Below are positions 29,070 through 33,698 of a DNA stretch of 33,698 bases, one piece after another. Below the pieces are notes generated by a model, which saw only the letters and a list, made by a program, of their open reading frames with translations, was not told the DNA's origin and searched no databases. A program made the position numbers and the translations under genes. Within the stretch, counting starts at the first letter, position 1. Every line of letters starts with the position of its first letter. The stretch lies in the NCBI GenBank assembly GCA_030536295.1, contig JAUNQH010000022.1, positions 1 through 33,698 on the forward strand. The letters are read 5' to 3'. The stretch is from Clostridia bacterium (GTDB taxonomy: Bacteria; Bacillota; Clostridia; Christensenellales; Aristaeellaceae).

Positions 29070-29107
29070 CGTACAGGCTCCTTTCGGAAAAGACAGCATT
29101 ACAATTT

Positions 29108-29137
29108 ATTATACCATTGATAAAGCGGAGTATGCAA
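29108..29137 (-). promoter_or_regulatory. Promoter of the NAGPA/Lgt-like/DUF6273 cassette
   Basis: On the minus strand TTGCAT (29137-29132) and a perfect TATAAT (29113-29108) are separated by 18 nt, about 39 nt before the first ATG. Confidence 0.65.
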
Positions 29138-29159
29138 GCACAGGAACAACATACGGTCC

Positions 29160-29194
29160 GGGATGATTTTTCACTTCAGCGGGATGATTTTTCA
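29160..29194. repeat. 14-nt direct repeat with 21-nt period between divergent promoters
   Basis: GGGATGATTTTTCA occurs exactly at 29160-29173 and 29181-29194. The 21-nt period equals two helical turns, placing both copies on one DNA face. The pair lies just upstream of the -35 of both divergent genes (12 nt from the CapD-like promoter, 23 nt from the NAGPA promoter), the position expected for a tandem regulator-binding site. Confidence 0.75.
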
Positions 29195-29205
29195 GTGCGG
29201 TGAGA

Positions 29206-29234
29206 TTGCCAATAAAGTCAAAAACAGATATACT
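29206..29234 (+). promoter_or_regulatory. Promoter of the FlaA1/CapD-like gene
   Basis: TTGCCA at 29206-29211, a 17-nt spacer and TATACT at 29229-29234 lie about 40 nt before the chosen ATG. Because transcription would start near 29240, it also argues against the earlier in-frame ATG at 29163. Confidence 0.72.
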
Positions 29235-29273
29235 TATAAAGTTGAAGCTTTTCGGCGGAAGGGGGTAACGATC

Positions 29274-31208
29274 ATGAAAACGGGGAAAACCGGGCGCAGG
29301 ATGGTGCTGATCCTGATCGACCTCCTGATCCTGCTTGTGACGGATGTACTGCTCCTGATCTGCTATCCGAGCAACATCACGAAACTGGAACCGTGGAATA
29401 TCCTCCTTCAGATCATACTGACGATCGTCACGGTATTCGGCTTCCGCACCTGCTTCAGGATCTACGGAAAAGTCTGGCGCTACGCGGATACGATCACGTA
29501 TCTGAATCTGATCTTCGCGGATGCCGCGGCGCTGGCGGCGTACTTTGTTATCCAGATGCTGCTCCCGTTCAAACGCCTGAGCTTTATGCGCACATCCGGG
29601 CTGATCGCGGCCGATCTGCTGCTGTGCATCGCGTCGAGGCTCATTTATCAGTATCTGTATCAGGCAAGGAGCGCCGATTCAAAGCCGGCCTGCTTTCTGC
29701 GGCGCGTGCTTCAGCGGCTGACCGGACAGGAGGTCAGTCCGGCCGGATCGGGTGACAAGACAAGGCAGATCAATATCGCGATCGTCGGCGCGGGGCGTGT
29801 CGGCGCGGCGCTTGCGGAAGAACTGCTGAGCAATCCGGACGCGGCCTATAAACCCGTATGCTTTGTGGATATCGACCCGGAGAAGGTCGGCAGGACCATC
29901 AGCGGGATCCGCGTGCTGAGTGAGGCAGGGGCGACTGCTGAAACGCTGGGCGCGTATCCCGTGCAGGAGATCGTGTTCGCGCTGCCGGAGACCGACCCGG
30001 AGAAGAAACGTGTGCTGTATGAGCACTATAAGCAGACCGGCTGCCGCCTCAAGGTATATGACTATCCGCTGGCTGCCACGACCGAGAACGGCAGGCGCAC
30101 GATGCGTGAGTTTGACATTGAGGAACTGCTGTTCCGTACGCCGCAGGATTTTCTGGACGAGGCGACCGTTAGTTACTATACGGGGAAACGCGTGCTGATC
30201 ACCGGCGGCGGAGGGTCTATCGGATCCGAACTGTGCAGGCAGATCGCGCGCATGAAGCCGGCGAGGCTGACGATCCTCGATGTTTATGAAAACGGCGCGT
30301 ATGATATCCAGCAGGAACTGAAGATCGCCTGCGGTCCGCAGCTGGACCTGCATGTGGAGATCCTCAGTGTGACGGACCGCGAAGCGCTGGACCGCGTCTT
30401 CGCCGCGGAAAGACCGGATGTTGTGCTGCATGCCGCCGCGCACAAGCATGTGCCGCTGATGGAACACAACTGCGCGGAGGCTGTCGCGAATAATGTTTTC
30501 GGAACATTGAACACGGTGGATGCCGCCGAAAAATACAAGGTGAAGAAATTCATCATGGTATCGACGGATAAAGCCGTGAACCCGACCAATGTGATGGGCG
30601 CGACAAAGCGGATGTGCGAGATGATCGTTCAGAGCCGCACGGGCGGTGAAACAAAGTTCTCCGCGACACGGTTCGGAAACGTGCTCGGGTCAAACGGTTC
30701 CGTGATCCCGCTGTTCAGACGGCAGATCGCCGAGGGCGGTCCCGTGACGGTAACGGACAAGCGGATCACTCGTTATTTCATGACGATCCCGGAGGCAAGC
30801 CAGCTTGTGCTGACGTCCGGTGCTATGGCGAAGGACGGGGAACTGTTTGTGCTGGATATGGGCGAGCCGGTGAAGATCCTGGAACTGGCGGAAAGCATGA
30901 TCCGGCTGACCGGCTTTGAACCGTACAAGGATATCGACATTCAGGAGATCGGCCTGCGGAACGGAGAAAAACTGTATGAGGAACTGCTGGTTAAGAGTGA
31001 GACGCTGAGCAGAACGGAGAACAGGAAGATCTATATCGAGAAGGATGAGCCGCTGAGCAGGCAGGCGATCGACGAGAAACTGGAGCTGCTGCGCGCCGCG
31101 CTGCGCACCGGGGACAATGACCGGGTGCGCGAGGCGCTTCACCGATGCGTACCGACCTTCCGGACACCGGAGGAAGTGAACGCGGCAGCCCTGAAAGAAA
31201 TGGTGTAG
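29274..31208 (+). CDS. Membrane-bound nucleoside-diphosphate-sugar 4,6-dehydratase (FlaA1/CapD/WbpM family)
   Basis: The protein has 644 aa. Residues about 8-125 form four transmembrane segments. Residues 165-290 form a Rossmann-like CoA-binding domain (IVGAGRVG at 170-177). Residues 300-600 are the extended SDR catalytic domain with GGGGSIGSE at 311-319, HAAAHKHVPLME, S430-T-D-K-A and the M441-x3-K445 form of the catalytic pair, as in WbpM-type enzymes. The family converts UDP-GlcNAc to a 4-keto-6-deoxy sugar, the first step to N-acetylated deoxysugars in capsules and glycans. The exact substrate is not readable. AAGGGGGT precedes the ATG at 29274. No glycan cluster follows; the next gene is convergent. 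Confidence 0.93.
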   Translation: MKTGKTGRRMVLILIDLLILLVTDVLLLICYPSNITKLEPWNILLQIILTIVTVFGFRTCFRIYGKVWRYADTITYLNLIFADAAALAAYFVIQMLLPFKRLSFMRTSGLIAADLLLCIASRLIYQYLYQARSADSKPACFLRRVLQRLTGQEVSPAGSGDKTRQINIAIVGAGRVGAALAEELLSNPDAAYKPVCFVDIDPEKVGRTISGIRVLSEAGATAETLGAYPVQEIVFALPETDPEKKRVLYEHYKQTGCRLKVYDYPLAATTENGRRTMREFDIEELLFRTPQDFLDEATVSYYTGKRVLITGGGGSIGSELCRQIARMKPARLTILDVYENGAYDIQQELKIACGPQLDLHVEILSVTDREALDRVFAAERPDVVLHAAAHKHVPLMEHNCAEAVANNVFGTLNTVDAAEKYKVKKFIMVSTDKAVNPTNVMGATKRMCEMIVQSRTGGETKFSATRFGNVLGSNGSVIPLFRRQIAEGGPVTVTDKRITRYFMTIPEASQLVLTSGAMAKDGELFVLDMGEPVKILELAESMIRLTGFEPYKDIDIQEIGLRNGEKLYEELLVKSETLSRTENRKIYIEKDEPLSRQAIDEKLELLRAALRTGDNDRVREALHRCVPTFRTPEEVNAAALKEMV

Positions 31209-31260
31209 AACGGACACGGACTCCGCGGACCATGCGGTATATGCTTTCAGCAGGGACAAT

Positions 31261-31307
31261 AAAAAAAGAACCGGGAATGATGCGTGATGAACGCTCATTC
31301 CCGGTTC
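31261..31307 (-). terminator. Strong terminator of the symporter gene
   Basis: A perfect 13-bp stem, GAACCGGGAATGA / TCATTCCCGGTTC, is extended by an inner GCGT/ACGC pair around a GATGA loop. On the minus strand it is followed by TTTTTTT. It lies 15 nt past the symporter stop and 53 nt past the convergent dehydratase stop. Confidence 0.9.
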
Positions 31308-31321
31308 GTGTTATATCGGAA

Positions 31322-32887
31322 TCATTCTTCGTCGCCGATGGCTTCCTTGACGGAAACGGTGACCTTGCGGTCATAGCAGGCAAACACATGGTTTACGAGA
31401 TCCTGATCCGGCTTCTTTGTCACAAAGCTGACAACGGGCACGATGATCAGACCGGCGAGCATACAGAAGGCACCGCAGTTGATGGGGCTCTTCAGGATGG
31501 CCGGGAAAATGGCGGGGCAGAAGGTATCCAGCACCATCACGACCACGGAGAAGAAGAAACAGCTCAGGCAGCCCGCGGTATTGACGCGCTTTGAGTACAG
31601 ACCGTACAGGAAGGGTGCCAGGAAGGCGCCGGCCAGCGTGCCCCAGGAGATGCCCATCATCTGGGCGATGAAGTTGGAACCGGTGCTGTTGTACTGGAAA
31701 ATGGCCAGCACAACGGAGATCGCGATGAAGACGCCGATCAGCTCACGCATGGTCCGCAGCTGCTGCTTTTCTTCCATCTTCTTTTCCTTTTTCAGGTCTT
31801 TCAGGAAGTCCAGCGTCAGGGTGGAACTGGAAACCAGCACCAGAGAGGACAGTGTGGACATGGAAGCACTCAGCACCAGCACGATCACAACGGCAATGAG
31901 GAAAGGCGACAGCGTCTGGAGCATGCTGGGCACGATCGCGTCAAAACCGCCCTGGGCGATCCTTTCCGCGTCAGTCATGAACAGCCGTCCGAAACCGCCG
32001 AGGAAGTAGCATCCGCCGGCAACCACAGTGGCAAACAGGGTGGAAATGATCATGCCTTTGGAAATGTTTTTTTCGCTCTTGATCGCGTAGAATTTCTGGA
32101 CCATCTGCGGCAGACCCCAGGTACCGAGGCTCGTCAGGATCATAACGCCCAGCAGGCTGGTCGGGTCCGGACCGAAGAAGGAAGCAAAGATACCCGGGAC
32201 GGTGCCGTTCACGGTCTCCGGATCACTGACCTCCGCAAGCTTGGTCAGAGAACCCACAAATCCGCCGTTCACGTTCAGTACGGCAATGACGACAGCCACG
32301 ATGCCGACCAGCATCACGATGCCCTGAATGAAGTCGTTGATGGCCGTTGCCATGTAGCCGCCGGCAATGACATATACCGCGGTCAGAAGCGCCATGACGA
32401 TCACGCATGCTTCATAAGGCACATCGAAAGCCATCGCGAACAGACGGCTCAGTCCGTTGTACAGGGACGCGGTGTAGGGAATGAGGAAAATAAAGATGAT
32501 CGCTGAGGCGAGGATCTTCAGCGTTTTGCTGTCGAATCTCTTCTCAAAGAACTGCGGCATGGTGGCGGAATTCAGATGCTGTGTCATGATGCGCGTCCGT
32601 CTGCCCAGAACAGCCCAGGCCAGCAGTGAACCCAGCACGGCGTTCGCGATGCCGACCCATGTGGAGGCGACACCGAACTTCCAGCCGAACTGACCGGCAT
32701 AACCGACGAAGACCACAGCGGAAAAATAGGAGGTTCCGTAAGCGAAAGCGGTAAGCCAGGGACCGACGGAGCGGCCGCCGAGCACAAAACCGTTGACATC
32801 CGTGGCATGACGGCGGCAGTACAGACCGACACCGATCATTACGCCAAAGAAGAGAACCAGCATACCGATTTTGATTACCAGATCCAT
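31322..32887 (-). CDS. Sodium:solute symporter (SSS family), predicted tyrosine/aromatic amino acid transporter
   Basis: The protein has 521 aa with about 13 hydrophobic segments and SSS family features: GGRSVGPWLTAFAYGTSYFS in TM2, YVIAGGYMATAINDFIQG, the GTWGLPQMVQKFYA block, and the Na2-site region VLSASMSTLSSLVLVSSS. SSS proteins couple solute uptake to Na+. The sequence alone does not give the substrate; the long T-box leader directly upstream, with a UAC specifier, points to tyrosine. The ATG at 32887 has AAGGT 7 nt before it. An insertion of charged residues (KDLKKEKKMEEKQQ) forms a cytoplasmic loop. It is monocistronic, with a strong terminator behind it. Confidence 0.88.
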   Translation of the reverse strand: MDLVIKIGMLVLFFGVMIGVGLYCRRHATDVNGFVLGGRSVGPWLTAFAYGTSYFSAVVFVGYAGQFGWKFGVASTWVGIANAVLGSLLAWAVLGRRTRIMTQHLNSATMPQFFEKRFDSKTLKILASAIIFIFLIPYTASLYNGLSRLFAMAFDVPYEACVIVMALLTAVYVIAGGYMATAINDFIQGIVMLVGIVAVVIAVLNVNGGFVGSLTKLAEVSDPETVNGTVPGIFASFFGPDPTSLLGVMILTSLGTWGLPQMVQKFYAIKSEKNISKGMIISTLFATVVAGGCYFLGGFGRLFMTDAERIAQGGFDAIVPSMLQTLSPFLIAVVIVLVLSASMSTLSSLVLVSSSTLTLDFLKDLKKEKKMEEKQQLRTMRELIGVFIAISVVLAIFQYNSTGSNFIAQMMGISWGTLAGAFLAPFLYGLYSKRVNTAGCLSCFFFSVVVMVLDTFCPAIFPAILKSPINCGAFCMLAGLIIVPVVSFVTKKPDQDLVNHVFACYDRKVTVSVKEAIGDEE

Positions 32888-32920
32888 AATACGACCTTCT
32901 TTCCGGGGTCCGCCGGATGA

Positions 32921-33195
32921 ATAAAGCCCTCAGTGTTCCTGAAGAACACTGAGGGCGAAATTGCTTCCGCGGTACCACCTCAATTTATCATTCGCGGGGA
33001 CGAATGACCTCTCGGATACTTACATATCCTCAGCGCTTTAACGGGCGCTCCCGGCTGCGCCTACTGCCCGAAAGGGGTTCAGCTTGCCGCTCCGGAGTGT
33101 AATTCGGCAACCGTTTTCCACCGCCTCGCACCGACCGGCGGCTCTCTGGAGGAAAGAACCGGAAGCTTACTTAAGTCTCCATCCTCGCGTTTGAT
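32921..33195 (-). promoter_or_regulatory. T-box leader (apparent Tyr specifier, UAC) controlling the SSS symporter
   Basis: On the minus strand the leader has all T-box parts. Stem I carries AGTA (33171-33168), the AGAGAG region (33146-33142) and the specifier loop GAATTACACTCC. In that loop UAC (33101-33099) is followed by the conserved purine and a CTCC strand that can pair with the upstream GGAG. The T-box core AGGTGGTACCGCGG is at 32980-32967 and is flanked by AAATTG/CAATTT, which closes the antiterminator; the UGGU bulge fits a tRNA with discriminator A, as in tRNA-Tyr. The terminator is a 13-bp stem, GCCCTCAGTGTTC / GAACACTGAGGGC (32956-32926), then TTTATT. Uncharged tRNA would favour read-through. 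An AUU (Ile) reading is possible but fits the spacing less well. Confidence 0.9.
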
Positions 33196-33201
33196 GCGGA
33201 C

Positions 33202-33227
33202 ACTTTAGCATATGAATGTGCTAAAGT
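33202..33227. repeat. Perfect 9+9 palindrome covering the symporter promoter
   Basis: ACTTTAGCA (33202-33210) and TGCTAAAGT (33219-33227) are exact reverse complements with an 8-nt spacer. The arms cover the -10 and most of the -35, and no T-run follows. This fits a repressor operator better than a terminator for the upstream pgi. Confidence 0.6.
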
Positions 33228-33230
33228 CAA
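33202..33230 (-). promoter_or_regulatory. Promoter of the T-box/symporter transcript
   Basis: On the minus strand TTGACT (33230-33225), a 17-nt spacer and TAAAGT (33207-33202) place the start near 33195, just before T-box stem I. Confidence 0.65.
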
Positions 33231-33252
33231 GCGAAAAACACGGTTTGTACAA

Positions 33253-33698
33253 TCAGATGTCCAGCAGGTCGCTGAAGACCTTCAGCGCGCCGTCCGTCTC
33301 ATGCGCAAGGACCTGTTTCGCCAGGATCTTGCCAAGCTGCACGCCTTCCTGATCGAAGCTGTTCACGTTCCAGACAAAGCCCTGGAACATGACCTTGTTT
33401 TCAAAGTGTGCCAGCAGCGCGCCGAGTGCTTCGGGCGTCAGCTGCTGACCGATGATGATGGAGGAGGGACGGCCGCCGTCAAAGTTTTTGTTCAGGTCAT
33501 CATTCCTGCGTCCGCAGGCGAAGGCCATGATCTGGGCAGCCACATTGGCGCACAGCTTCTGGCGGCTGGTGCTGCCCTGGATGCTGACATCCGTGCCGAG
33601 CTGGCTCGATCTGAAGCCGACGAACTGCAGCGGAATGATGTCCGTGCCCTGATGGAGCAGCTGGTAGAAGGAGTGCTGGCCGTTGGTGCCGGGCTCGC
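33253..33698 (-). CDS. pgi: Glucose-6-phosphate isomerase, C-terminal part (runs off the window)
   Basis: This is the last 148 or so codons of a gene whose start lies beyond the window edge. The reading frame continues to the last base: it includes the phosphoglucose isomerase signature GTNGQHSFYQLLHQG, then CGRRNDDLNKNFDGGRPSS, and the second signature FVWNVNSFDQEGVQLGK near the end. The enzyme interconverts glucose 6-phosphate and fructose 6-phosphate. It reads toward the symporter gene on the same strand, ending 23 nt before the symporter -35. I see no clear terminator between them, so pgi transcripts could read into the T-box leader. Confidence 0.95.
   Translation of the reverse strand, partial: EPGTNGQHSFYQLLHQGTDIIPLQFVGFRSSQLGTDVSIQGSTSRQKLCANVAAQIMAFACGRRNDDLNKNFDGGRPSSIIIGQQLTPEALGALLAHFENKVMFQGFVWNVNSFDQEGVQLGKILAKQVLAHETDGALKVFSDLLDI

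Noticed and set aside
33202..33227. Palindrome as a pgi terminator
   Set aside because: No T-run follows on the minus strand and the arms coincide with a promoter, so an operator is the better reading.

Overview
The window looks like chromosomal DNA of a GC-rich Clostridia-type Bacillota, probably an anaerobe from a gut or rumen. The supporting evidence is a ferredoxin-linked 2-oxoacid oxidoreductase, strong AAAGGAG-type ribosome binding sites, a T-box leader, RqcH, Firmicutes-style metabolic genes, and plant-polysaccharide enzymes (a GH10 glycosidase and a CE2-like esterase). The species assignment is inference. I see no phage, transposon, CRISPR, tRNA or rRNA. Almost all long ORFs opposite real genes are antisense shadows caused by GC-rich codon use.

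Layout: (1) 20-3277 (-) is a large three-domain enzyme, acyl-AMP ligase + acyl carrier protein + PLP alpha-oxoamine synthase. (2) 3581-6162 (+) is a four-gene 2-oxoacid:ferredoxin oxidoreductase operon (delta, alpha, beta, gamma). (3) 6466-11082 (+) is gyrB-gyrA, closely followed by a CE2-like esterase (11145-12182). (4) 12269-15854 (-) is a tight rqcH-psuK-psuG operon linking ribosome quality control with pseudouridine breakdown. (5) 15989-17215 (+) is a secreted GH10 protein with altered active-site histidines. (6) 17274-21902 (-) is rsmA-dut-(GNAT::manA)-hflX; the last two are unusual fusions, HflX carrying an N-terminal JAMM-like domain. (7) 22113-23687 (+) is gpmI. (8) 23765-25978 (-) is metY-metA for homocysteine synthesis through O-acetylhomoserine. 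(9) 26196-29069 (-) is a three-gene envelope cassette: a secreted NAGPA-domain protein, a membrane protein resembling Lgt without its signature residues, and a secreted DUF6273-like protein. It is divergent from (10), a membrane-bound FlaA1/CapD-type sugar-nucleotide dehydratase (29274-31208, +), and the shared intergenic region holds an exact 14-nt direct repeat spaced 21 nt. (11) 31322-32887 (-) is a sodium:solute symporter behind a complete T-box leader with an apparent tyrosine (UAC) specifier; its promoter lies in a perfect 9+9 palindrome. (12) The window ends inside pgi (-).

Gene starts were set by ribosome binding site spacing, and several differ from the longest open frame. Promoters and terminators are by-eye matches. 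The most promising less-described items are the acyl ligase-ACP-oxoamine synthase protein, the JAMM-HflX fusion, and the NAGPA/Lgt-like/DUF6273 cassette with its repeat-bearing divergent control region.
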